64,000 nucleotides of DNA from contig NZ_VOHE01000003.1 in NCBI RefSeq assembly GCF_007859305.1, positions 372,001-436,000 of the forward strand. The letters run 5' to 3'. This document shows positions 21,962 through 29,848 of the stretch, piece by piece. Every line of letters begins with the position of its first letter. Positions within the stretch are counted from its first letter, which is position 1. The notes under the pieces are model-generated. The model was not told the origin of the DNA. It made no database searches and worked only from the letters and a program-made list of their open reading frames with translations. Made by a program: the position numbers and the translations under genes. The DNA is from Luteimonas wenzhouensis. GTDB taxonomy: Bacteria; Pseudomonadota; Gammaproteobacteria; Xanthomonadales; Xanthomonadaceae.

Positions 21962-22597
21962 CTACTGGCGCCGGCGGCGCGGCAGGTGCGCCTCCAGGAA
22001 CGCCATCTGGTCGGCGAGGATGTTGCGGTTCGACAGGATCAGGTGCTCGATCCAGCTCGGCCGGTACGGCACCGCCAGCAGCGGCATCGAGGCCTGCTGC
22101 GGGGTCCGCCCGCCCTTGCGGGAATTGCAGTGGAAGCAGGCGCAGACCACGTTCTCCCACACGTCGCGGCCACCCTGCGACAGCGGCACCACGTGGTCCC
22201 GGGTGAGCTGCTGGCGGCCGAACCCGCGGCCGCAGTACATGCACAGGTAGTGGTCGCGGGCGAACAGCGAGGCGTTGGTCAGCGCCGGCGTCGGGTCGAG
22301 CGCCTGGGGGCGCACGTGGCCGCGTGCGGCGATGATCGGGTGCAGTTCGAGCACGCTGCGCGCGCCGGTGCCGCGGTTGATCCCGCCGCGGATGCTCAGG
22401 TAGGGTTCGCCCAGGGTCCAGACCACCGCGTCGCGCGCGTAGAGGCAGGCGGCGTCCTGCCAGCTGATCCAGTTCAGGGCCCGGCCGTGGGCGTCGAGCG
22501 AGAGCAGCCGCACCGAGTCGAGCCGGTGCGGAAGGGCGCCCGGAATCGGCAAGGCGCCGGCCAGGCCCGGGTGGAACTGCGTTCTGTCAGGTTCCAT
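21962..22597 (-). CDS. HNH endonuclease-family protein
   Basis: A 211-residue protein with a C-terminal zinc-supported HNH fold: CMYCG (first CxxC, near residue 119), the H-N-H core TRDHVVPLSQGGRDVWENVV and CFHCNSRKG (second CxxC). Chromosomal HNH proteins of this compact type are conserved in Xanthomonas relatives and are often of unknown role (structure-specific or housekeeping nuclease). It does not sit beside methylase or phage genes, which argues against a restriction system here. Confidence 0.85.
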   Translation of the reverse strand: MEPDRTQFHPGLAGALPIPGALPHRLDSVRLLSLDAHGRALNWISWQDAACLYARDAVVWTLGEPYLSIRGGINRGTGARSVLELHPIIAARGHVRPQALDPTPALTNASLFARDHYLCMYCGRGFGRQQLTRDHVVPLSQGGRDVWENVVCACFHCNSRKGGRTPQQASMPLLAVPYRPSWIEHLILSNRNILADQMAFLEAHLPRRRRQ

Positions 22598-22749
22598 CGG
22601 TCCCCGAGCATAGCGCTATTCCATTGCGTTTGCTCGACCCGCGGCGCGGCTGGCGGGCCGCCGCCAGGGCCGCGGCTGCAGCATCGACACCCGGCGCTGC
22701 CCATGAGCGGCGTTGGTCGCGCCGCGGCGGTGGGCGGTCAAGCGGCGGC

Positions 22750-24537
22750 TCAGTCGAAGTGTTCGGCCGCCAGCGCCAGCAGCGGGCCCGGGCCGCTGTC
22801 GATCGCGGCCTTGTGCAGCAGGGTGCGCGGCAGCAGGCGGGCGTAGAAGAAGCGGGCGGTCTCGCGTTTGGCGGCCTTGAACGATTCCGGCTGCGATGAG
22901 GCGTCGGCGGCTGCCACGATCCGCGCCCACCAGTACGCCAGGGCCACGTAGCCCGAATAGAACAGGTAGTCGTAGGCGGCCGCACCGATCTCCTCGGGAT
23001 CGCGCGCCGCACGCCCGGCGATCGCCATGGTCAGCGCCTGCCACTCCTGCGCCTTGGCCGCCAGTGGACCGGTGAACTCGGCCAGCGCCGCGTTGCCGGC
23101 GTGCTGCTCGCAGAATCGCTGGACCATGCCGAGGAACACCTTGAGCCCGGCGCCCTGCAGCTGCATGGTCTTGCGGCCCATCAGGTCCAGCGCCTGGATC
23201 CCGGTGGTGCCTTCGTAGAGGGTGGTGATGCGCGCGTCGCGGGCCAGTTGCTCCATCCCGTGCTCGGCGATGTAGCCGTGGCCGCCAAAGCACTGCAGCG
23301 CATGGTAGGTGCACTCCACGCCCCACTCGGTGAGGCAGCCCTTGACGATGGGCGTGAGGAAGCCGAGCAGGTCGTCGGCGTCCTTGCGCGCCTGCTCGCT
23401 GGCCCCGTGCGCGGCCAGGTCGAACTGGAGCCCGGCATGGTAGGCCAGCGCGCGGCCGCCCTCGACCAGCGCCTTGCAGGTGAGCAGCATCCGGCGCACG
23501 TCCGGCTGCACGATGATCGGGTCGGCGGGCTTGTCGGGAAACTTCGCACCCGAAAGCGAGCGCGACTGCAGCCGCTCGCGCGCGTAGCGCAGCGCGTTCT
23601 GCAGCGCGCGCTCGGACAGTCCCAGGCCCTGCATGCCCACGCCGATGCGCGCGGAATTCATCATGGTGAACATCGCCGCCAGGCCGCGGTGCGGCTGGCC
23701 GACGAGGTAGCCCTCGGCGCCGTCGAAGTTCATCACGCAGGTGGCCGAGGCGTGGATGCCCATCTTGTGTTCGACCGAGCCGCAGCGCAGGGCATTGCGT
23801 TCGCCGACGCTGCCGTCGCGCGCGACCTTGAACTTGGGCACGATGAACAGCGAGATCCCCTTGCTGCCGGCCGGCGCGTCGGGCAGGCGCGCCAGCACCA
23901 GGTGGACGATGTTCGGGGCGAGGTCGTGCTCGCCGGCGGTGATGAAGATCTTGGTGCCGGTGACCGCGTAGGTGCCGTCCGCGCGGGGCTCGGCGCGGGT
24001 GCGCAGCAGGCCGAGGTCGGTGCCGCAGTGCGGTTCGGTCAGGCACATGGTGCCGGTCCACTCGCCCGAGACCAGCCGGGTCAGGAACACCTCGCGCTGC
24101 CACTGCTCGCCGTGGTGGAGCAGGGCGTTCTGGGCCCCGTGCGAGAGCAGCGGGAAGTTGCCCCAGGCCAGGTTGGCGGAGTTGATCATCTCCTCCATCG
24201 ACAGCCCGAGCGCGTGGGGCATGCCCATGCCGCCGTACTCGGCCGGCGCGGTGAGGCCGCCCCAGCCGCCTTCGGTGAACTGCGCGTACGCCTCCTTGAA
24301 GCCGGGCGCGGTGGTGACGCTCCCGGTGTCGGCGTCATAGCCCACGCCGTGGCGGTCGCCGACCTGGTTGAGCGGCGCCAGCACGCTTTCGCAAAAGCGC
24401 GCGCCTTCCTCGAGGATCGCGTCGACCGTCTCGCGGCCGGCATCCTCGTAGCCGAGCTGGCGGAACGTGGCCTCCACCCCCAGCACGTCGTGCAGGGTGA
24501 AGCGGATCTCGTGCAGCGGTGCGGAATAACTGCTCAT
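22750..24537 (-). CDS. Acyl-CoA dehydrogenase (C-terminally extended type)
   Basis: A 595-residue FAD enzyme for the first step of fatty acid beta-oxidation. It has an N-terminal domain with YGGMGMPHALGLSMEEM, the FAD/substrate segment GTMCLTEPHCGTDLG and the catalytic Glu region TTLYEGTTGIQALDLMGRK. About 150 extra C-terminal residues are typical of the larger bacterial enzymes found in AidB/FadE-like families. The ATG at 24537 was chosen from the family start MSSYSAPLHEIRFTLHDVL. A lipoprotein gene is 26 bases upstream on the same strand. Confidence 0.93.
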   Translation of the reverse strand: MSSYSAPLHEIRFTLHDVLGVEATFRQLGYEDAGRETVDAILEEGARFCESVLAPLNQVGDRHGVGYDADTGSVTTAPGFKEAYAQFTEGGWGGLTAPAEYGGMGMPHALGLSMEEMINSANLAWGNFPLLSHGAQNALLHHGEQWQREVFLTRLVSGEWTGTMCLTEPHCGTDLGLLRTRAEPRADGTYAVTGTKIFITAGEHDLAPNIVHLVLARLPDAPAGSKGISLFIVPKFKVARDGSVGERNALRCGSVEHKMGIHASATCVMNFDGAEGYLVGQPHRGLAAMFTMMNSARIGVGMQGLGLSERALQNALRYARERLQSRSLSGAKFPDKPADPIIVQPDVRRMLLTCKALVEGGRALAYHAGLQFDLAAHGASEQARKDADDLLGFLTPIVKGCLTEWGVECTYHALQCFGGHGYIAEHGMEQLARDARITTLYEGTTGIQALDLMGRKTMQLQGAGLKVFLGMVQRFCEQHAGNAALAEFTGPLAAKAQEWQALTMAIAGRAARDPEEIGAAAYDYLFYSGYVALAYWWARIVAAADASSQPESFKAAKRETARFFYARLLPRTLLHKAAIDSGPGPLLALAAEHFD

Positions 24538-24563
24538 CGGGCGGACACCTGCGGGGGAAGAAC

Positions 24564-25055
24564 TCAGCGCAACACGCCGGGCAGGCCCGGGACCGGACTC
24601 AGGCGGCTGTCGCGCCTGACCTTGTACTCGCGGGCCTTGCCGCGGTCGGCGGGGGCGGCGCGGACGGTGCCCTCCAGCCGATAGCTGGTGCCCGTGCCGT
24701 CGGCCAGGCGGCCGGCCAGCAGCAGCCGGGCGTTGGCGGAGGGCGCGAAGGGCAGCGTCACCACATCGGCCGATTCGGGGCCGATCGTCAGCGCCGGCTG
24801 CGCCTCGAGCGGACCGGCATCCTCGCCGCCGACCTGGATCGCGAGCGACACCGACTCGAAGCGCATTGGCATGCTGCTGTAGTTCTGCAGGCGCAGGTCG
24901 ACCGACCAGCTGCCGTCGGCCTGCACGGTGAGCTGCTGGATGCTTGCGGCCGGCTCGGACACCCGGCGCGGCGTGCCGCCGCTGGAACAGCCGGCCAGCA
25001 CGGCCAGAAGCACCACCGCCGACACGAGCGCCGGCACGCGCCATCCACGCATCAT
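24564..25055 (-). CDS. Putative lipoprotein, LEA/WHy-like
   Basis: A 163-residue lipoprotein with a hydrophobic leader and lipobox LAGC near residue 23. The mature part is a predicted beta sandwich (SIQQLTVQADGSWSVDLRLQNYSSMPMRFESVSLAIQV) similar to LEA type 2/WHy domains. Its function is unknown and a cell-envelope location is inferred. It is probably co-transcribed with the acyl-CoA dehydrogenase downstream. Confidence 0.75.
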   Translation of the reverse strand: MMRGWRVPALVSAVVLLAVLAGCSSGGTPRRVSEPAASIQQLTVQADGSWSVDLRLQNYSSMPMRFESVSLAIQVGGEDAGPLEAQPALTIGPESADVVTLPFAPSANARLLLAGRLADGTGTSYRLEGTVRAAPADRGKAREYKVRRDSRLSPVPGLPGVLR

Positions 25056-25246
25056 CTCGTCTCCCCGCTGTTCAAGGACCGGCGCAGGATACTACGACGT
25101 ACGGACGCGGCCGGGGCGGTGGCGGGCGGGTGTGCAGGAACGCGCGAAGCCGTCGGGCAGGGCGCCGTGGCGGGCCCGACCGGGGGGCGTGGCGGTGGTG
25201 GCCGTCGGCGCGACACGGGGCGCGAGCGGCGCGGCCGGACGGTGGC

Positions 25247-25275
25247 TTGCCGCGCCCCCGTCGCATCCGTATCAT
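25247..25275 (+). promoter_or_regulatory. tRNA-Phe promoter
   Basis: TTGCCG (25247-25252) and TATCAT (25270-25275) with a 17-base spacer. The start of transcription would be near 25282, with the tRNA beginning at 25309. Confidence 0.6.
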
Positions 25276-25308
25276 GGCGGGCTCGCACGGCCCAGCGCCG
25301 CGGCGTAT

Positions 25309-25384
25309 GGCCGGGTAGCTCAGTTGGTAGAGCAGGGGATTGAAAATCCCCGTGTCGGGGGTTCGATTCCCTCCCCGGCCACCA
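25309..25384 (+). tRNA. tRNA-Phe (GAA anticodon), integration target
   Basis: A 76-nt cloverleaf with encoded CCA. Acceptor GGCCGGG pairs with CCCGGCC, the anticodon stem is GGGGA/TCCCC with loop TTGAAAA (anticodon GAA), and the T-arm reads GGGGGTTCGATTCCC. Bases 25334-25384 are repeated exactly at 32352-32402, so this gene is the intact copy left after integration of the adjacent element. Confidence 0.98.
25334..25384 (+). repeat. attL: 51-bp direct repeat in tRNA-Phe
   Basis: Runs from just before the anticodon stem to the CCA end of tRNA-Phe and is identical to 32352-32402. Flanking bases differ at both ends, so 51 bp is the full match. Confidence 0.95.
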
Positions 25385-25392
25385 AATTTTTC

Positions 25393-25421
25393 AAGGGCTT
25401 GCAGAGATGCAAGTCCTTTTT
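25393..25421 (+). terminator. Intrinsic terminator after tRNA-Phe, inside the element
   Basis: AAGGGCTTGCA (25393-25403) pairs with TGCAAGTCCTT (25408-25418) with one G-U pair and a GAGA loop, followed by five T. The element thus supplies tRNA-Phe with a new terminator. The probable original one is now at 32426-32449. Confidence 0.8.
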
Positions 25422-25440
25422 CGTTGGCGCACCCTCGACG

Positions 25441-25467
25441 CGGTGGCCGTTCGGTGGCCGTTTGTGG
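25441..25467. repeat. Candidate integrase arm site, left
   Basis: Two tandem copies of CGGTGGCCGTT followed by TGTGG, 56 bp inside attL. The same 27 bp with one substitution occurs at 32218-32244, in the same orientation. Paired repeats at both ends of a tyrosine-integrase element are typical of arm-type binding sites. Confidence 0.65.
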
Positions 25468-25471
25468 GTTG

Positions 25472-25696
25472 CTAGGCCGCTGTGGCTGCCTCTTCGCAGT
25501 CTTGACCTAGCACCCTTGCCGCCCAGGTGAGGACCTCCGCTTCCGACCACACCGCGATGGTTGGCGTCACCTTCCTCTGTCGAGGGAAGGTGCCGGCGTC
25601 CATCATGCTGTAGATGGTCGAACGCGACAGGCCGGTCAAGTGCATGACTTCCTTCAGGCGGATAAGGCGTGGCTGGGCCGTGCGGGTGTTGTGCAT
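25472..25696 (-). CDS. AlpA-family DNA-binding protein (candidate excisionase)
   Basis: A 74-residue protein with the AlpA/MerR-like helix-turn-helix LIRLKEVMHLTGLSRSTIYSMMDAGTFPRQRKV and WSEAEVLTWAARVL. AlpA-type proteins activate integrase genes or act as excision factors in P4-like and other tRNA-borne elements. The ATG follows TGGAG. It lies just inside attL, next to the left arm-site candidate, the usual place for a recombination directionality factor. Confidence 0.9.
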   Translation of the reverse strand: MHNTRTAQPRLIRLKEVMHLTGLSRSTIYSMMDAGTFPRQRKVTPTIAVWSEAEVLTWAARVLGQDCEEAATAA

Positions 25697-26012
25697 CAGT
25701 CACTCCAAATGAAGAAGGCCCGCCAACACATGAGTGCCGGCGGGCTCAGGGGTTGTCGTAGGGAGGGGTGGTAAGGGGAGGGCGTCCGCATTCGTGCGGG
25801 GCTTCCGACCCTCTTTGGCAGGAGAGGCCGTGTCCGCGCTCGGGCAGAAGATGGGGGTACGGGGGGGGCAAGGCCGCGTCCGTCTCTTCGAATGCCCGCT
25901 CGGAAATTTGCGCTGAACATTTCAGGGGGTGTCGCAAAGCGACAGTCTTGATCCCCTTCATGTCGCTCTAGCAGCTCAGTTTGAGACGGCGCGGGAGCCT
26001 TGGGTGCGGGTT
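25697..26012. other. Intergenic stretch between AlpA and ParB-like genes
   Basis: 316 bp with no convincing gene. On the minus strand an inverted repeat, GCCCGCC (25718-25724) with GGCGGGC (25739-25745), followed by CTTCTTC, forms a hairpin just ahead of the AlpA ribosome site. It could end the upstream operon or act as a leader structure. A 74-codon minus-strand frame (25696-25920) ends with a TGATG overlap of the AlpA start but has no protein-like sequence. Confidence 0.5.
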
Positions 26013-26843
26013 TCAGTAGTCCCCGTCCTCGGATGCCATCTTTTGGCTGAGTCGCTCTGCCTCCGCCGCGATTGCCTCGTTCCTGAGTAGCCGCAGGGAG
26101 AGCAGGAAGGCATCGAGCCCGTATCGGTCGATTTCCTTCCCTAGCTTTGACGCCAGACGTTCGGCTTGGCGCGCCAAGCGCTCGCCTTCAGGCATCTCCA
26201 GCTGCAGATCTCGAAAAGTGTTCCCCCTCACGTGCTTCCACTGTGGCCAACCGGTACCAGGGTCGCAGGCGGCAGCCGTGAAGTCCTTGGGGTTCACCTC
26301 GGGCAGCTTCTTCCGCATACGGGCGACCGTGTCCTTACCTGCGCCAAAGATGCGAGCGATTGCGCGAAGGGAGACCCCGGGTGGCAGTTCGCGTCGTCCG
26401 TTGTCTGTCAGCATCGCTAGGTATTGCCACGCGGCCTCTCGACGCTGTTCCACATGCATGGGCAGCTTGACCCCGTCGCAGTTCGCGGCCTTTGACGCCA
26501 TGAGGGCTTCCGCCTTTGTGCTCTCGCGGATTCGCGCGGGTGCGCTCGCCCGTCCTGCGCGGCGGTAGGCCGTCAACCGGTGGTGCCCATCGATCAGGTA
26601 GAGGGAGCCGTCAACGCGCGCCAAGAGCAGGGGTTCGAGGTCCCGGCCGTCGCTAAGTTTGGCCGTCAGGTCGGCCACATGCTCGGCTGAGGCTTCCTCA
26701 AGGCGACCACGCTGCTTGTATGGGGCAAGCCGAACGTTCCGGGGCTGGTACGCGTCCGCCTGTTTGATCCGTCCCAAGGACACGTGTTGGGGAGGTATAG
26801 CCCGCCATTCATTCAAGAGGGCTTCCAGTCGCTCCGTCGCCAC
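26013..26843 (-). CDS. ParB/Srx-fold nuclease-like protein
   Basis: A 276-residue protein. Residues 20-110 form a ParB N-terminal (Srx superfamily) domain with EPLLLARVDGSLYLIDGHHRLTAYRRAG; the DGHHR motif is the nucleotide-binding/catalytic signature. A helix-turn-helix follows (GVSLRAIARIFGAGKDTVARM), then a basic and acidic helical tail. Stand-alone proteins of this kind on mobile elements act in regulation, partition or as CTPase/nuclease-like factors. There is no ParA partner here, so partition is unlikely. The GTG start follows directly after the stop of the preceding small gene. Confidence 0.85.
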   Translation of the reverse strand: MATERLEALLNEWRAIPPQHVSLGRIKQADAYQPRNVRLAPYKQRGRLEEASAEHVADLTAKLSDGRDLEPLLLARVDGSLYLIDGHHRLTAYRRAGRASAPARIRESTKAEALMASKAANCDGVKLPMHVEQRREAAWQYLAMLTDNGRRELPPGVSLRAIARIFGAGKDTVARMRKKLPEVNPKDFTAAACDPGTGWPQWKHVRGNTFRDLQLEMPEGERLARQAERLASKLGKEIDRYGLDAFLLSLRLLRNEAIAAEAERLSQKMASEDGDY

Positions 26844-26844
26844 G

Positions 26845-27057
26845 TCACTCTCTCCGCTTGCGGGTATCGGGCGCGTCTGGCGCGGGGAGGGCCAGGATCA
26901 ACCGGTCAAGAGTCTCCCCATTGGTCAGGTGTCGGCCCTCCCTGCGCGCCATGTGCCTCTGCCAGTGCTTAAGGCGGTCGAAAGCGGCCAGGCTGAAAGA
27001 CACTTCCCGGTACACCACGGTCTCGGGCCTGGGCACGGGAGCGGGGTAGAAGCTCAC
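26845..27057 (-). CDS. Small element protein, function unknown
   Basis: 70 residues, with the segment ETVVYREVSFSLAAFDRLKHWQRHMARREGRHLTNGETLDRLIL. A strand followed by two helices suggests a ribbon-helix-helix-like DNA-binding fold, but I do not recognise a family. GTG start in a GTGA overlap with the stop of the upstream gene, and the ParB-like gene begins immediately after it, so the three genes look translationally coupled. Confidence 0.65.
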   Translation of the reverse strand: MSFYPAPVPRPETVVYREVSFSLAAFDRLKHWQRHMARREGRHLTNGETLDRLILALPAPDAPDTRKRRE

Positions 27058-27494
27058 GCCTCGTAACCCACGGAGGCCTCAGTGGTCTCCTTTGGGAGGG
27101 CCAGTAGGGCCTTCAGGTCAAGCCGCGTATAGCCGTCTCGGAGCCTGAGGTTGTCTCGTCGCAAATTCAGCGTGTTGCCGTCCCGGTAGTAGACCTTGCG
27201 CCCCTTGGGCGCGTTGGCGATCAACCGCGCTACCGTCACGGCCGTCATCCTGCCGCCGCTACGGGCTCGGCCATTGAGGGGCACGTGACACTGCACGTAG
27301 CTGCGATGCGATCTGCGGCTGATACGGTTGGGAACGTTGTGCTGCCAGTTGCCCGTAATGCCGCGCTCCAGCAGGGCCTGGTAGTCATCTGCGTACAGCT
27401 CAGCGAAGTTCCGGCCATCGGAGAGTGGAATGCGGACGCAAGGGGTACCGTCCGGATCGCGGAACGGGATCGGGTGGCGCTTCAGCGTCTTCAT
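27054..27494 (-). CDS. HNH-like protein with degenerate motif
   Basis: A 146-residue protein. The C-terminal part, TVARLIANAPKGRKVYYRDGNTLNLRRDNLRL, aligns by eye with phage HNH_3-type endonucleases (HRLVA...HxDGNxxNNRxENL), but the catalytic His position is Tyr, so nuclease activity is doubtful. The N-terminal part has ADDYQALLERGITGNWQ. The ATG at 27494 is preceded by AAGGAG 5-6 bases upstream. It is the first gene of a leftward three-gene operon with the small protein and the ParB-like protein. It may serve as a DNA-binding regulator rather than a nuclease. Confidence 0.7.
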   Translation of the reverse strand: MKTLKRHPIPFRDPDGTPCVRIPLSDGRNFAELYADDYQALLERGITGNWQHNVPNRISRRSHRSYVQCHVPLNGRARSGGRMTAVTVARLIANAPKGRKVYYRDGNTLNLRRDNLRLRDGYTRLDLKALLALPKETTEASVGYEA

Positions 27495-27921
27495 TGGTTG
27501 CTCCTTCGTGGACTTGGCGAGCGCGCACGGCAAAGCCGCCGAGGCCCGAAGGCCCAGCACTCGCGTGGGTGGGTGGTGTGTGGTGGGGTGACGTAGCCCG
27601 GAGGGCTGGTGGCTAGAGACAGCGCGCGCTGTTCCCTCCACTATGACCACTAAATTCGGGAGCCCGGTGCGGTTAACCCATTGAAGCCGCTAGGTGCGGC
27701 CAAGGATGGTCGTGGACGGACTTAGGCCGATGGATTCCAGTGTCTTCCCCCCTATAACCACTGACTTACTCTGTTTCCTTAGAGATCAATCACTTGCATG
27801 GGCTTCGGGGGTGGTCGGCGACGACGGGCGCCGATGTGCGCGAAGGCGCCGGATGCGCCCCGGGGCGCCTTTCGGCCCGCCGTGAGGTAGGGTGGGATGG
27901 CGACAAGATGGAGGGGACGAG
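27495..27921. other. Divergent promoter region of the element
   Basis: 427 bp without a gene, between the leftward HNH/ParB operon and the rightward membrane-protein gene. It holds one copy of ATGACCACTAAAT (27643-27655) and a variant ATAACCACTGACT (27754-27766), plus a perfect palindrome GCGCCCCGGGGCGC (27855-27868). It is probably where the element's regulators act. Confidence 0.5.
27643..27655. repeat. Element repeat ATGACCACTAAAT, copy 1
   Basis: A 13-bp sequence found again, identical and in the same orientation, at 29014-29026, with a related ATAACCACTGACT at 27754-27766. All are in non-coding parts of the element. Confidence 0.75.
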
Positions 27922-28704
27922 GTGGGTACCGCACTCATGATTGCCCTGCTCATCGGCGCTGTTGCTTACCTTGTCTTGGGGCCAGGTAAGGACGGCGAGC
28001 GACCCCGGCGCTCTCGGGCGGCGCGAACTAAGCCCTCCCCAGACGTTCCGGACTGGCTGCGCGGGCGGTGGGCGATGATGGATGGCTGTCGCCCGGGCGA
28101 CGGTGGCCTGTTCCCCCGGTGGTACTTCGATCCGATGACCGAGTTCCAGGCTCGGCGGCTGACCGAGGACGGGATGACTTTCTCTCCATCCCTGACCAAG
28201 GGGCAGGCCTCGGACCTGATAGGCCTTGGTGAGTCTCCGGACGACGAAGACTTGGAGGTCTTGCGCTTCTTCAAGCGTCCGCTGCGGGGCATGAATAAGG
28301 CTCGGGCGCGCCACGAGGTGGCAGTGCTGTTCCAGGACGAGGCTAACCGCCGCGCATGGGAGGACCGCCCGGCGACGGACGTGCAGCGGGAGTTCTATCG
28401 GTTCTTTGGCATGTCCCTACAGGCAGGACTGCCGAAGCGTCAAGCTGATGCGGAAATTTCCCAGAAGCTGAGCGCCGCCCAGGCGGAGAGTGACCCTCGA
28501 CTGGACCACTGGCGCACGCTCGCGCAACTCTTCGATGACTTCTCGGACGCTGAGTTCAGAGAGGGCTACGACATGAAGAAGCCCTCTCTTCAAGCGATTC
28601 GCAAAGCAGCGGAGGCGCTAGCGGCGGAAGCGGGATGGGAAGCCGTTGACTCTGACGGAGTGGCGGAACGGCTACTGGAAACGCACCCAAGTCTCCAGAA
28701 GTGA
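27922..28704 (+). CDS. Membrane-anchored hypothetical protein, element cargo
   Basis: A 260-residue protein of no recognised family. One N-terminal transmembrane helix (GTALMIALLIGAVAYLVLG) is followed by a long charged cytoplasmic part with VPDWLRGRWAMMDGCRPGDGGLFPRW and a helical C-terminus (LQAIRKAAEALAAEAGW). GTG at 27922 with AGGGGA about 5 bases upstream; an in-frame upstream start at 27892 is less likely. The frame stays open past the TGA for 47 more protein-like codons to a TAG at 28846, so the gene may be broken by a nonsense change or read through. Confidence 0.7.
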   Translation: MGTALMIALLIGAVAYLVLGPGKDGERPRRSRAARTKPSPDVPDWLRGRWAMMDGCRPGDGGLFPRWYFDPMTEFQARRLTEDGMTFSPSLTKGQASDLIGLGESPDDEDLEVLRFFKRPLRGMNKARARHEVAVLFQDEANRRAWEDRPATDVQREFYRFFGMSLQAGLPKRQADAEISQKLSAAQAESDPRLDHWRTLAQLFDDFSDAEFREGYDMKKPSLQAIRKAAEALAAEAGWEAVDSDGVAERLLETHPSLQK

Positions 28705-28848
28705 AATCCCGCGGCACATAGGCTGGCCACCTATGAAAGTCTTGGTTCCACACCGGCCTATGCTAAGGACTTCGACGCACTTCCCCGTCAGGACAGGAAG
28801 CTGCTATCCGAGGTGGCCGCTAGGGAGACATTCAAGCTGATCGGCTAG
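28705..28848 (+). pseudogene. In-frame continuation after the TGA of the membrane-anchored protein
   Basis: 47 codons in the same frame as the gene upstream, directly after its TGA and ending in TAG. The translation includes LATYESLGSTPAYAKDFDAL and RQDRKLLSEVAARETFKLIG, with ordinary amino-acid composition and codon use. It has no start codon or ribosome site of its own near its beginning. It is most simply the severed C-terminus of the same protein. Confidence 0.5.
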
Positions 28849-29013
28849 TCGCTTCGCGGCCAGGCGGTCGCCGTTGGCCGTTGGGACGAACGTAGCGAGA
28901 GGAGGCACACGCTGTGCGCCTCTTGATGACGGCTAGCCCCCCCCTCTCTCTCTCGCTGCCGTAGCGGGCAGGGTGCGAGTAGACCGGGAGCATGGCGCCT
29001 GCTCTTGCCGATG

Positions 29014-29026
29014 ATGACCACTAAAT
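29014..29026. repeat. Element repeat ATGACCACTAAAT, copy 2
   Basis: Identical to 27643-27655 and in the same orientation, about 1.4 kb away, on the other side of the membrane-protein gene. Confidence 0.75.
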
Positions 29027-29473
29027 CTCGCGACCCCCCTCCCGGGCTCTGGGGAGCGGGAGGCACAAAACTACAGATGGGCAAAGCCGCGCGTTGGGGA
29101 TTGGGGCGCTCGTGGACACTCGCGACATATGGTGGTTCACACCGAGTCGCCACTTAGGGCTGCGGTCATTGGCGGGGCCTGTGGCGGCATGGGCGGTACG
29201 ACACGGCGCCGCAGTTGACCGCTGCCACGAGCGGGCTATATGGGTGAAGGAGGACTTGGCGCTCCTGGCTTCGTTGGAGTGCCTGCGCCGCCAGGGGGCG
29301 CGTTGACTTCAGTGGTGGGCGCGCGTAGCTTGACCGCGCATTCCACGGGCGCCTTGGCCAAGAACCCAATATGTGGGGTTTTGGCTGCGGCGTCACCCCA
29401 AGGAATTGTGTTGCGATGGGCGCCGCTTCTGTCCCACAGGACGCGACAGTTTGGTGCTCAAATGCAACGAGAA

Positions 29474-29497
29474 GCCCCCGCCGTTGAGGGCGGGGGC
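29474..29497 (+). terminator. Strong hairpin in the element (possible terminator)
   Basis: GCCCCCGCC (29474-29482) pairs perfectly with GGCGGGGGC (29489-29497). The sequence after it (CGCTCTTTG) is only weakly T-rich, so a terminator function is uncertain. Confidence 0.45.
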
Positions 29498-29848
29498 CGC
29501 TCTTTGCCGGGGGGGCTTGGTGCGCTCAAACGCACCTCGTCTCACCGGTCACCGCCGGGCTAGGGGAGCTTTGGGAGCATCCCCTGCCAGAGCAGGGATT
29601 TGTCAACGGGTCGCACCGGCTGACGCGGCTGACTCTATTCGCTAGCCGCGTCTCCTGTCAAAACCCCAGCTCTCCATCGGCCGCTCCCATGTCTGGGTGT
29701 CCTTACGGCCCCGGACGGGCGCCGCTCGGCCTCCCGAAGGGGGTGGGGCGCGGTTGTGAGCCCTACTTGGTCCGCCGCAACGCTTCAGGGCCAAGGGGGC
29801 GGTGTCCGTCTTCATGGCCATTGGGACTCCCGCTTGTATGGAGATCCA

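Larger units (their letters stand above)
28849..29848. other. 1-kb non-coding stretch of the element
   Basis: No convincing ORF on either strand. Visible features: a hairpin GAGGC...GCCTC near 28902-28922; the second copy of ATGACCACTAAAT (29014-29026); a 9-bp perfect hairpin (29474-29497); a CCCTGC/GCAGGG hairpin (29582-29597). A TTG-initiated frame at 29094-29306 gives a partly helical 70-residue peptide but has no ribosome site. The stretch could encode an untranslated RNA or be decayed sequence. Confidence 0.6.

Noticed and set aside
21962..22597. Restriction or defence system around the HNH gene
   Set aside because: Neighbours are housekeeping genes, there is no methylase or other nuclease, and base composition matches the chromosome.
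25696..25920. A 74-residue gene overlapping the AlpA start
   Set aside because: Sequence is Pro/Arg-rich and low in structure, there is no ribosome site, and only the TGATG overlap supports it; kept as a note in a finding.
29094..29306. A 70-residue gene in the non-coding part of the element
   Set aside because: TTG start with no ribosome site; a good AAGGAGGA at 29247-29254 has no start codon at proper distance.
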